Part shown: piece after piece, positions 23,461 to 34,983 of the stretch | Layout of the letters: every line of letters starts with the position of its first letter | Position numbering within the stretch: the stretch's first letter is position 1 | Assembly: GCA_001600055.1 (NCBI GenBank) | Contig: BCIV01000002.1 | Coordinates: 1,223,045 to 1,287,044, forward strand | Direction of reading: 5' to 3' | DNA from: Filobasidium wieringae | Lineage: Eukaryota > Basidiomycota > Tremellomycetes > Filobasidiales > Filobasidiaceae | Length of the DNA: 64,000 bases | The notes under the pieces: model-generated | What the model saw: only the letters and a program-made list of their open reading frames with translations | Database searches by the model: none | What the model was told of the DNA's origin: nothing | Position numbers and translations under genes: made by a program

Positions 23461-24473
23461 ACGATTATAAGAGGTTCAGTGAGGGTAGATACGTAGATGA
23501 GAAGGCAAGCGGGTGACTGGTTGATGGTCATATAGCGTCTGACTTGTTGACTTCCTGCCTGCCTTACTACTAGAAACTGCCAGCACCTGGGAATCATGAC
23601 AGATCTCGCGTCAACTGCTTCCGCATAACGTGATTCTTCTCACGCTCGGCTAATTCCGTCATCGGTCATTGTCATCTTCCGGCCGATTTATCATCCCGAG
23701 CACACCCCAGTCTCAGCGTGTTGAGCAATAATGAAGAACACACCATTCATCTCGCATGTAGATGACAGAGTCTAAGTCCTAGTAACAGCTTGGTATCAAC
23801 TCGAAGTGGAGCGGTCAGATAGGTGGAAGATTCTGCTTATCTCTGTATGCGTCTAGCATCCTTCATATGTCCTAGTCTCCGCCGTCTACCGTCAGCACGC
23901 AATCTATCTACATATCTCAAACCTGCTCAGCGACGTCCAACCACGTCGACTCGTAAGGACATATGAGAGAAACACTCTTATCTCGAATGAGGTCATCAAA
24001 ATGGAGCAAAAATGAGATGAAGGTCCATGAGTGATAACAAGGAACAGATTGGCGTTCTCGAGACGTTTTAAATACATCAACGTGACGCCGAGGCAGAATA
24101 TTTGTCAACTGACAGGAAGCCCTACGCAACAAACAGCATATATGATAGCTTGACAGCCGACCATCCGTGATATCTCTCGCTTTGTTTGCAGTCTAGGAGT
24201 GGCATCCAAAGACGGTGGCTATAGTGTACCGATGGAAGTCGGCCAATCCAAACATTCAAGGAGGCATGGAAGGTGGATTGAGTAGACTGCCAGATTCGAA
24301 ATAATATCGTTGGCGTACGCATATTCACTAGTATTGAAAAAAGCACAGGCGGAATATTACAAACATATAACGATAAGCGCACATACGAGAACACGGACAG
24401 CTGATTTTGGCATTCTTCGACCTGAGCTAAGAGGGTCATTCATGTGCTGAGCTGAAAGGGTCATCGGATGAGC
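23461..24473. other. intergenic, about 1 kb without a supported gene
   Basis: Several minus-strand frames of 70-110 codons occur, but they have no start context, splice partners or recognisable motifs. The left part should contain the nitroreductase promoter; the right part is the 3' flank of the caprin-like gene. No tRNA-like folds were noticed. Confidence 0.4.
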
Positions 24474-26807
24474 TCAAGCCGTCGTTGGATTGACATCTCG
24501 ACGAGCTATGTGAGTTTTCGCAAATCAGTCGCTGATCCAAGCTCAGCCTATGATACTAGAAAGCCGCTCACCAGCATATCCTCCACGAGCCCCATTGTCG
24601 CCACCGCCTCTGCTTCGGCTGTTGGCTCCGCCCCCGCGACCTCCATTGGATCTTCCTCTCAATCCTGATGTGGGGACGCCTTGGGTAGGGGGAGGACCCC
24701 GACGTTTTGTCGCGACCTGGAACCCATCATCCTCAATCTGTTCTCTCGGTTGTTCTTGACGCGTTGCCCCATATCCATCTCGAGCTCCAGCATGCTGTTG
24801 AACGTGACCACCTCGGCCGCGGTTGCTTGAATTGGAGAAGCCCGAAGCCGGTATATTCTCCCCAGACTGTGTCGAGCCATTCCTTCTCCAATTTCCGGAG
24901 TTTCCGGCAGGGCCGTTGATAGCTCGATTGGCTCGGAAACCTTGCTGCTGGGATTGCTGATGTTGCTGTCTGTGTTTCTGAGTTGAGGATTGCGATTTGA
25001 TCTGACTTGTCTGAGGCCCAGGCTGTGCCCCTTGTGGGTTGATCGGCGCGATGAACTGGCTTGGCAATGCAGAAGCTGTGGCTGCAGCCAACGCGGGAAC
25101 AACGGAGCCAGCGGCAGCCGGTGGCATATTAAACTGTGCACGTATCTTGGCTAGTTCGTCCTCGCCGGAATGGATCTCATCGTCGTCCGCCCAATCCAGA
25201 GTCGCAGGCTGAGAGAATAGGGCCTGATGATATTGTGGTTAGAGCGCTGAATATCGGGTAGCCAGTCTCATATCTTACATTCGGTGTTTGAGGTCCGGAT
25301 ACTCCTGGTTCCTTTGCTTTGGTCCCGGCATCCTTCGTTTTTTCCGCTGCAAGCTCGGCGGACAAACCAGAATCTGGCTCGTCCGATGATGTTTCGTTTG
25401 CGATTGGTTTGTCTACTGAAGCTAATTCGCTCGATTGCATAAAGCTCATCTCATTCTCTTTCTGACTTTCGGCCGTAGTGGGTGTCACGGAGACGACTTG
25501 TTTCGCAGGCAGATCGGCAATTTCCGGCTCATAACGGAATGCGTCCATACTCTGACCAACATCTTCGACTTTCTGCTCGGAGAAAGATAACGATCCTTCT
25601 GCGTGACTTTCCACGGCGGGTAGTTCTTGAGTCGTGGCTTTAGGAGGCGAAAATACCGGCGCATCGTTGTCCTCAGCAGGTTTCTGGCCGAGAATCTGTA
25701 AAATACGTTCATCTATACCGAGAGTCAGCGATGGAATCATCGAGGACCAACAATAGGAGCACAATCACCTTTGATGCGTTTGAGTTCTTCGATAGCCGAT
25801 TCTACGCCTTGCAAGGCGATTTTGTCATAGAGACCGTCCAAGCTGGCGACATCCTCATGGGAAAGATCTTGTAGATGAGAAGGTAGCTCTGGCGCCATGA
25901 AGTTCGCCATACCAGGGATGCTGGGATGGAGAGTGGTATAGGTTTGAATAAGTGCTGTCAATAGGGGAAAACATGCATTCTATCATGAAAAGCATGATAC
26001 GATTAATATAAGCGGATTTTTCGATGGTAATCTGACTTGCCTTGTAATCCTCGATAGCATTGAATCTGACCGTCTCCAATTCCTTTCGGTGTCGCTCCTG
26101 CACTTTCTTCTCATTCTGCGTTTGTTCTACGGCCAAACCCTGTGTCGATATAGGTTTTAGCTGCGCCTCAAAATAAGGGGTGATCGCACTACGAACCTCT
26201 AGCCCCTTAGCAATCTCTTCCAGCTCTTTCATGTTACCCTCCAAGACCGGCAAGGATGCCAATCCAGCCTTCTGGTCGGTATTCAGGTTTGTACCGTCAC
26301 GATAAGATCGAAAACGTTGCTAAAATAGGTTTCGCGCTTAACGGCGTTGCGTGTGGTGGCATAGTATCTATGCTTGCAGCTTACTATCTTCTTGTTCAAG
26401 AGCCTGATCCTTTTGGCAACCATATCTTCTGCAGGACTCTTCTCCTTCAATTCACTTCCCCGGGTTTCTTGTTTGATTGCATCCTCGAGTTCATCCGTGT
26501 CCGCGACCAGGTTGTCAGGAAGCTCATTCTGTGCAGGTGCGTGATCTAAGAAGGCGACTGGCTCGTCGCTGTTCGTTTTGATCAAGGCAGACGGGGAAAG
26601 GATCGAGTGATCTATCTCGGGAGCGTCAGGTAGATTGATAGCTGGTCCCGTTGCACCAAGTCCTTGTACATTTGACTTGCTCTTCTTTTTCTTGCCTTTT
26701 GGCTTCAAAGGTACATGTCCAACTCCAGGCACATATTTCGATCCATCAGGAGTCGATCTAGCATCTTTCTCTTTCAGATTTTGAACCTTAGAATCTGAGA
26801 CGCTCAT
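24474..26807 (-). CDS. caprin-like RNA-associated protein with C-terminal RGG boxes
   Basis: The N-terminal part is basic and disordered. A helical block follows with LNKKIQRFRSYRDG, LNTDQKAGLASLPVLEGNMKEL and a long charged helix, the pattern of caprin/Cpn1-type proteins that bind G3BP/Nxt3 in mRNP granules. The C-terminus is Gln/Gly/Arg-rich with repeated RGG motifs (NGGRGGG, SRGGG, ARGGY), which bind RNA. Inferred exons in coding order: 26807-26385, 26319-26037, 25954-25769, 25712-25279, 25223-24572 and 24505-24474, 669 residues. The caprin relationship is inferred from the heptad-like block and architecture; the RGG region is directly visible. Confidence 0.65.
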
Positions 26808-27425
26808 GTCGAGATAGCTAACAGACTGGAACTGGGTTTAGACACTTAAGAAGCATGGACGAGACCAATACTGACCTCTTCCGGACAAAAAGGTGTGGAA
26901 TTATTGCGCGGGAGATAGACCGTCTTGTAATTTGGTAACGCTTTAGTGGTAAAGCCTATACGGATATGCTCAGACTAGTGGTAGCGAGCAGTTTCCAAAC
27001 GATGATAGCCATTCCGGGGAAGGCAAGACGATTATGTGACCTCGAAGCTCGAAGACGAGTATATGACGAGTAAGAGCCTGACATTTATGTGCTCGATCTA
27101 CGGTTTGTTGTGTTTGTGGTGCTCCTCCCCTCAGGTACGAAATTGCAACCTGAGTGAATCACTCGTTGTCATCTCTGGTGATTCATGGGAGCTGTATATC
27201 GCTACTAACAGATCCCTGTGCCTTAATTGGAACGTCCTGTCCTTAACACTTACCTCGTATCATCAAAGCTCTTGACATCCCATTCCATCAGCTGGAGGTG
27301 GGACTCTAGTTACAGCCACGTTCGGTCTCCGAGCCAATATCTTGCTACCTGGAAATCATCCTTCTTCTAGCCTAGGTGGACCCCTCTTGATTATCTCTTG
27401 AACCGAACGAACGTCATCGATCCTT
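26808..27425. other. divergent promoter region
   Basis: No gene is supported between the caprin-like gene and the Kar9-like gene. A 79-codon frame at 27036-27275 is probably chance. Confidence 0.45.
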
Positions 27426-29959
27426 ATGGACAGAGTTGGTACTATGTCTGTGACAGCTGATATTCTGGACCGACTACAGGTAAGTACAAAGAACTAAATG
27501 CCATGATGGAAAAAGCCCCATATGACATTCATCGATACCCGCCTTTTTGTGGTGCAGATCTCACCATCAGACACAATAGGAGGACCTATTACCGATAACG
27601 GCCCCCTGTCAGAAACAAGGTGAGACAAATTCTGGCCAACCGACCGTATCCAACCGTTCAAGGCTGAACCGATGAATCGTGGATAGCCTTATTGCAGAAA
27701 TTGAGAACCTGGCTGACGGCTTGAACGATCTTCGATCTGCTCTATATGGTGTGTATATTGATCAGAATTCCACCCCTCCGAGATCTCTGACGATCAATGG
27801 ATGTTTTGTCATACTGAGCAGAGATCCAGGAGGCTCGGCATTCAGCGACACACGCCTCCGTAACGACCGTGTCAACCACACTTGATAACCTGGTGCATGC
27901 CTTCGATGCATCTCTAGAAACGTTTTCGCGTCAAATACAGTCTACAACAGAGAAGATCCAAGACTACTTGTTGCCTTTCGACTTCCAGACGAAGGGACCA
28001 GGAATGGACAAACATTGGATCGCGCTCAAAGAGGATCTACATCAGATTCAGTCCGATTGGTCTGATATCCTAGAGGACGATTCTCGTCTTAAAGACGAAC
28101 TGAAAGAGGATCGTTGGCTCATGGTGTTCAGACAGTGAGTTCGATGAACTGAAATTATCAAATTTCATGCTGATAAGGCCATCGCTTCTGCAGATCGGCA
28201 GATTCTGCAGAAGAGATGATGGCATCGCTCGAGAAAGCAGTGAAATCCTGTCATGCGAGTATCATCTCGGCTTCTTAGAGTTTCCGACTACAGATCTTAA
28301 CTCTGTGCACTATCGCAGTTGGCTATAGAAACGATATCGTTTGAAACACATCCGGTGCATCTTGAACTCGCTCGAACAACAGTACAAAGCTACAAGGACA
28401 AAAAAAAGTATCCATCACAAACAAAGAAAGGTGATGATATCGCTGATTCAGTGTAATATCATAGGTTTTACCATCCAAGTGTGAACAAGGCTCTTTCGAT
28501 GCTAGATCGAGGTGTCAAAGATAGGATCACTACCAATGGAGAGTCGCTCAGGCGGTAAGGGTTCCACCTTATCGCGGCCATTCGTTTTTTTAAACTAGTT
28601 TCGATGTATGACAGACAGGCCGCAATGAAAACTCGATGGACAAGTCTTCTATCGGCCATGTCGATAATGGAGACATCATTACCCGGCTTGATGAAACGGC
28701 TGGAACAAAACGCGAATTTTGGATCAGATGCGACGGAAGTCCTGGACGATGAAGATTCTCTGATACGTCAAAACCGAACCACATCTCCGAGTCATATTCC
28801 ACGACCTAAACGCTTCTCTGAGAGTGTAAGATCGACAACGACAGGAGATCCATTTCGAGTGGATCCGAATCCTTCAAAAACCATGCGGTCACCGATGAAG
28901 AAGAGCTATACTTATGGGCCTTCAGATTTCACCGCTATGCAAGGATCTCCGGTCTCGAACCGTACCGTCCGACCAAGACAGAGTCTGTGTGATCCTACAG
29001 ATCATCCGGGTGCTCCTAGAGGCACATCAACCCTAGCTGGTCCTAGCATAGCTGTGAGATCAGGATCCTACAGAACCACAATCCCACGGGCAGGAAGTCC
29101 CGGATCGTCTCCCGACCAACAAGGCATGACTTCACACAACAATGGTCGGTATGGCTCGCACATTGTGCGCCCGGTCTCGCCCGCTCCATCAGGGATATCC
29201 GTCAACAGTACTATGTCAAGCCGTCGTTCTCTGATTCCGGTGTCTAGTCCAGCTTCCAGCCGGCACAGTAAAAACAGCCAGCAAGGTGTACTACCCCCTC
29301 TTCCCAGTATGCCCAGTCAGAAAGATATTGCGGCCAAAGAACAAGAAGCAAAACTTCGGTATTTGCGTTCGCAATTACAAACGCCTGAGCCCAGTTTGCG
29401 TGCTGTTGCCACACGTATGCCGTTTTACACCGGCAGAAAGTCTACACCGAACTCTACACCAGCAAAATATGCTCCGACTGATAGGTACAGTCGAAATGCC
29501 ACGCCGACAACCCCGCGAAATTGGGCGACTGGAGAGCGAATAGTCACGCCAGGCAGAACTGCACCGTCTGCGTGGAAAGACGATGCCCTTGCGCGACCTT
29601 CCTCATCGTTGTCGGTGTATTCTCGTTCGGGAGCTGCAACACCTGCACCTCTAGGCCACGTCGTCAAGCGTTTCGTGCCAAACCCGCTAGACCCCTTGGA
29701 TCTGGAACTGGCTCGGATCCTGGAATCTATACCGAACGAGGTGGGGGTGGAGAGATTGGACCCGCCATTGCGTAAAGGCCAGCGGCACGAGGGCGAATGG
29801 AAGGCTCAGTATGCATTCAGCGGAGGACGTTGTGGTCGGAGGATATATGCCGCTCGGCTTCTCGAACTGAACAAGATCAACGGGAAGACCCGCAAAGTCA
29901 TGATACGGTCGAACGGAGTATGGAAGGACTTGCGCTTCGAATTGATCGATATTTTATAG
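27426..29959 (+). CDS. Kar9-like spindle-positioning protein with C-terminal GAR domain
   Basis: Kar9 links cytoplasmic microtubule plus ends to actin for spindle orientation. The Kar9-like part covers residues 1-270: LDNLVHAFDASLETFSRQIQ, a Trp-rich WLMVFRQ...SAEEMMASLEKA block and SYKDKKKFYHPSVNKALSM. A Ser/Pro-rich linker follows. The last 90 residues form a Gas2-related (GAR) microtubule-binding domain: PLDLELARIL, AQYAF and KVMIRSNGVWKDL. Inferred exons: 27426-27479, 27558-27619, 27687-27748, 27822-28134, 28194-28239, 28319-28407, 28465-28554 and 28615-29959, 686 residues. The fifth donor is uncertain: GTGAAA at 28240 or a GC-type GCGAGT at 28255. Confidence 0.78.
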
Positions 29960-29979
29960 CATATTGTCATTCACTCTCT

Positions 29980-30682
29980 CTATGAGCCATTGATTACATC
30001 GTCAAGTCCTCCCCTTACAAGCAATTGATTGAAATTTAACGCCGGGAACATCTTGCACAAATGTATCCGTTCTTCTTCAAAATGGTACCATTGGTTTCGT
30101 AAATCTGCACCATTTCCTTCATACTGATATATCTCCTGCACATAAGGCAAGAGCCATACCTCCCAAAGATTATGCTGGTCCATGGAAATAGAGCCAGACT
30201 GGAAAACAGCTTCACGCAGACATCTTCGAAGCCCCGGTAACCCGTTGCGCAAAAAACCTGATTCACTACGCCACCTATTGCAGAGAGCCTGTAGTGTAGT
30301 GCATGCTCAGCCAACAGAAAGACAGCAAAGTTTTGCAGATAGAAGCTCACATGTTTTGACCAGGAGACTGTTTGCCCTTCCAATCTACATTGTCTATTCA
30401 TCTCCTTTTGCACTGCGATAAATCCAACGTGCGTTTCTCCGTAGAGACACACGGCCTTCCGCAGCAGCCGCACCTCCATTGGTGTCCATCTTCGTAAGTG
30501 TGCGTTACATTCACTCCAGCCATCAATAGAGTCTACAAGAGTGAGTTGTCAAGCTTGAGTTGAATTGAGAACAGGGAGAATAGCTAACCCTGGCCAAACT
30601 GTATTTCTTCCGTCACGACAGTCAAATCACCGGCATCCGATGCAGTCACGGAGACTGATTGCAAGGGGGTTCCCTCTTCCAT
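29980..30682 (-). CDS. SANT/Myb-like protein, 194 residues
   Basis: Three exons join cleanly: 30682-30589, 30532-30351 and 30288-29980. After an acidic start, residues 38-100 carry a Myb/SANT-like repeat (WTPMEVRLLRKAVCLYG, then VSWSKHALCNRWR), a fold used for DNA or histone-tail contact. A second, looser repeat may follow (LWEVWLLPYV...LRNQWYHFEEERI). Unspliced frames stop early, so the introns matter. The stop codon lies only 20 bp from the stop of the convergent Kar9-like gene, so the two transcripts must overlap. The Myb call rests on Trp spacing. Confidence 0.65.
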
Positions 30683-31226
30683 TATTGAATAGATGAGGGT
30701 AAGGGTGAGGCATAGTGTTCGATACCTAGCTCTAGGTTATTGGGTGATGAAAATTAAGATCTAGTTGCCTAGTAGAGTAGTTGGAGGGAGCGACGGATGA
30801 TCATCTTCCGATCGTCACGATTCTCGATTACATTTCCTTTGTTTACGAAATGAGCGTTGGAGATCTGAGACTTGATCTCTCGTCGTTTCAGTAGCCTTAC
30901 CTTTTCTATCGAGCCGAACCGCCTCACAAACTACAACGCAGCAGCACTACTCCCAAGCTACAGTTGAACCAATTAGGAACCCTATATCAACTACAACTCC
31001 CATAAATTCAGAAAATCCGTGCATTGCCGCTGGCTATGCGAACCACCAAATATCGTGAGCTGTACAAAAGGGCATAGGTCCCATTCAAGCACGCTAGTAA
31101 GTAGAGACGCCGCCTATGATATCCGAAGACCTGACTGGATTGTACTTGTTTGATCTACAAGGTCACAGATTCGAAAACAGCTGGATCGATTGCTACACGT
31201 CCTAACTCACTTCGGGCTCGCTCATC
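30683..31226. other. divergent promoter region
   Basis: No gene is supported in this 544-bp gap between the SANT/Myb-like gene and the next large gene. Confidence 0.5.
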
Positions 31227-34200
31227 ATGGGGATTCTGAGGATGTTTAGAAGCTCGTCGAAAGGCACCGTTCCCGCCGACGAAGCCACTGACATCTCGAA
31301 TAATCCGACCTCATTCCATGGACCTCCCCAAGCAAGACTGCTCAACAACCAAAGAGCGAACACTACCGATGGGCGATCACGTTCCAGCTTGAGCAGTATA
31401 CCGAAACAAACGGCCGGTTTGAAAACAATACCATATTCCACCCTCGCCACGCAACGACCGCATCCCCCAGCTTCCGGCCCAACAGACCGATATCGATCTA
31501 CCTCGACATCGTCATTCGGAAGAGTCGTCACGTACGAGAATGACAATAGATCAGCGAACACTGCTGGGAATCGCGACGACGAGCAAACCGGGTCACCGAC
31601 CGCTCGCACTCGCAAGGAAAACGCAAACCCTGGCGATCCAAAACAGAGGAGGAGTTTGTTCGGGCTAAAGGGTATGGGAACCAATAGCAAGCACAAAGGC
31701 ATTGAGAAAACTGTCGACGAGTCTGCAGACCAACTTGACAAGAACAAGCTATGCGCGAATAGCCTTATACCATTGCGACCGGTTTCCTCCTTCGACCATC
31801 TCAATCATAGAAGGCCTGTAATCGAACAGTCGTACCGGTCGCATGCAAGACAGCATTCTGCGTCCTCACTACCACCCTCAATCATCACTCACCATCATCC
31901 GATATCTGCTTCATCCCCCTTATCACAGATTCCGTCACCAGTAGAACGGACCTCAAACGTCGAGGCTGAAAACATCAAAACAACCTCTGGTCTCTTCCCA
32001 TGGTCTAGATCTAGATCGAGATTGGATAGTCCCAATAGCTCTCAGGATCGATCGCCAGCTGATAAGGTACATCACCAAGCTGAAGAGGTGACGAAGGGCT
32101 TCTTCGATCGACCTGATCAAGACAAAGGTAGCATCGATGATTCGTTCCAGATCCGTGGCTTTCGGCATGTCTCAGGCGGCTCAGGAAGGTCGCCCTTGGC
32201 TAGCCCATTTGAGATTGAGGCTGCGGCCAAGTCTGCCGATGCGCATCGTCGAAGATCTAATACGAAACTACCACCGCGGCTTAGTCGACCTCCTTCGTTT
32301 GCGGGAAGTATCGCGGGAGACGAGCCCGCCAAACAGGTCAGCGTTCAGATGTTCAAACAAGCCCGTCGTCAAAGTACATCTAGCGTGTTCACCTTAGAAG
32401 CATACCGACTTGAAGATGAGGAAGACAATCGAAATCCGAGTTCCTCTATCCATGAGCCTTCCCAAATCTTACCTGATTTAAGAAGGGTTAGCACTCAGGA
32501 TAGTGGAATGGAAATGCTAGCATCACCGGAACGAAGGCAAGCGAGGCTATCTGACGTAAAAATCGATGACCGCATCGAAGGGCTGGACGAATCTTCCCAA
32601 ATTCAGAGCTTCAAACCTTTAGCCCGCAACTCGGCTAGTAACGGTAAACCGTCGATATCTTCAAGGACCACTTTGCGGTCAGATTTTGGATCGCCTTCTA
32701 TCCACGGTTCTTCTGGCTCAGTAATAAACCCTGGGTATCTCGAAGATGCGCCTCCGCATAGACAACCGCAAGATGTGTCTTATATGACAAAGAGGCTTGA
32801 GACACAGTCTGTCACTTCCTTCGAGCTTGTGGAACCGGTTCAATCAATCAAAAATCACAACCGGTCGTGGTCGGCGTCGCTTGTACCGGCTCCCGATGTG
32901 GCTCGCGACGGTTCTGACCTACCTTCAAGCAGCAATTCGCCTGTTCCAAGACCTTCTTTGCACGAGAGGCTTGCATCGGCTACAGTTTCGACTCCACCAG
33001 CACAGATGACCCCTAGTACATCCGGCTGTCTGATCCCACCGGTGGAACTCGTATCTAAAATCAAAGTCGAACCACACAATGCCATGGGTCGTCCAGTCTC
33101 CCATCGCAATCAGTCCTCCCGTTCTGGAACAAAACGATCCACCCCTCTTAATGGTTGGGCTTCTTCCTCAGAAGAGGAGAGCGATGGGGACCAGCATAAA
33201 ACTGCACAATCTGGACCTAGGCCACCGCGGAATCTTCCTTCTGGTATACGCCGTCCGCCTCCTCCGTCAGAAGCATTCGGACGAGAGATACATCCCAGCC
33301 CCTCGAAATCCGGAAGGCCTCTTTCGACTAAACAGACCGGCTCCCCTATGCAGTCCACGTATGCTCACCGATCGTCCTTCTCATCAGCAAGAAGAGCTAC
33401 AGGAATCCCATCTTCCAGCAGCAGCGAGAGCGAGGGGGAAGCCAGTAGTAGCGACGAGTCTTTAGCAGCTGTAGCGAAGAAGCAAAGCAAACGACCTCTT
33501 AGTTCCAAGCTATCACATTCTACCCCAGACTTGTCTGCTTCTCTTCAACCACAAGAAGCCCGCTTCAATCGTAAGCTCTCACCGATATCTACCCCTGGCG
33601 CCGGGAAGAGGCCCACAGAATGGACTAGTAAGCGGGCCCTTCCCACTCCACCTAGCCAGTCCGCATCCAGCGTGGTGCCTCATGCGGCCAACACTGCTAC
33701 TTATCTGCACATCAAATCCAACCAATATGAATCTCCACCATCCTCGCAAAGCGGGACTACGGCCGATGCCTCCAGCAGGGTCGGACCGCTTACTCCACAA
33801 GAAGTGCCTTATTCTCAACCGCCTATCACCTTGACAAACGATGTGGTCGACTCGACGAGCCCGCCACAATCACGATCTCGTCGGGTTAGTTTCATCAAAG
33901 ACAGCTGGCTAACAGCCGGGGTCGAAGCGACAAAAGCTGCTGCCGAAGACAAATATCGCAACGAACGCCGAAGAGCAGAGACAGCGGCTTCCATTCAGGT
34001 GCGACATATCTCGTCTACTGATGCAGACCACATGCTGATTTCTGATATACTAAGCAGCTTGGACACGTCCTCAATGATCAACAGAACCCGATCCTGGCTG
34101 AGCCACCGCATTCTGCGTTGCAACCTCAACGGGTCCAGGTTCCGGGTTATCCAATACCCATCGATAGATATCTACAGGATTACCAGCTACAAATGCAAAT

Positions 34201-34833
34201 GCAAATGCAGATGCAAATACATATGCAGCAAATGCAAACAGCGCAGATGAACCCCGAATATATGCGTGTCCATCAACAAGCGTACGTGCAAATCAAACTC
34301 GACATTCGATGACATTGTCTAACGCCGTCTCTTCCTGTAGAATGGCGGTCGCGAAGCAGCAATATCAGGCCGCGATGGCAGCAGCTGCAATACAGGCAGC
34401 GGATGAAGCGTGGGAGCGAGCCAGTACTGTTGGTGGCACCGGCAACCTTCCCGAGATCCCTTCTTTTGGCCATGGGATGAACTTGTTCCCACCGAATCAT
34501 TTCTCTGGTATGCCACACGCATTACATTCCGCTACGGGTGGGTCAGAATATGGAGGCTCCACTAGGAAAATACCCGGAAGATACAACGGCTACAAAGGGT
34601 CCGCTTCTGTATATGGAGGCGGTTCAGTTGCCGCGAATCGCAATGCACCTCCCCCGCTGCCCAAGAGTGCTTCCGCTTCGAAACTCAAAGATCTGACCAA
34701 AGAAGACTTATCGCATCGACCAAAGTATCGACAGTCTGCTACAAGTCCTTTCCAAGCTTCCTTCCATCAATCGTCTCCGACACAATCAGCAAATTTGCCA
34801 CCTTCTAGTTGGAGAGGCTCTTCCGAACGCTAA
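31227..34833 (+). CDS. large disordered Ser/Pro-rich protein with a Gln-Met repeat
   Basis: Inferred exons: 31227-33998, 34055-34281 and 34341-34833, giving 1,163 residues. The protein opens MGILRMFRSSSK, where Gly2 could be myristoylated. It is otherwise composed of Ser, Pro, Arg and Thr with many SP, RRxS and SxSE sites. Exon 2 encodes a Gln-Met alternating tract (about QMQMQMQMQ, from CAAATG repeats at 34190-34230). Exon 3 begins with an Ala-rich helix (AMAVAKQQYQAAMAAAAIQAA). No enzyme domain is visible. A membrane-linked scaffold or signalling substrate is possible but unproven. Confidence 0.72.
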
Positions 34834-34983
34834 TAGATACCCCAGTGTACATTATGTATTATGTGATATAATTATTGCATCGCGTTGATCCACGGCTTGA
34901 TTATACGATAATGTGAGTCATTTACATATGTGGATCAAGGCATAGATACCGCGATCAGGATCACGTCAACGGGTCTAAATCAT

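Noticed and set aside
31202..31804. A 200-codon minus-strand frame over the start of the large disordered protein gene.
   Set aside because: It is antisense to a frame of over 900 codons, is Ser/Phe/Leu-rich as expected of a shadow frame, and has no motif.
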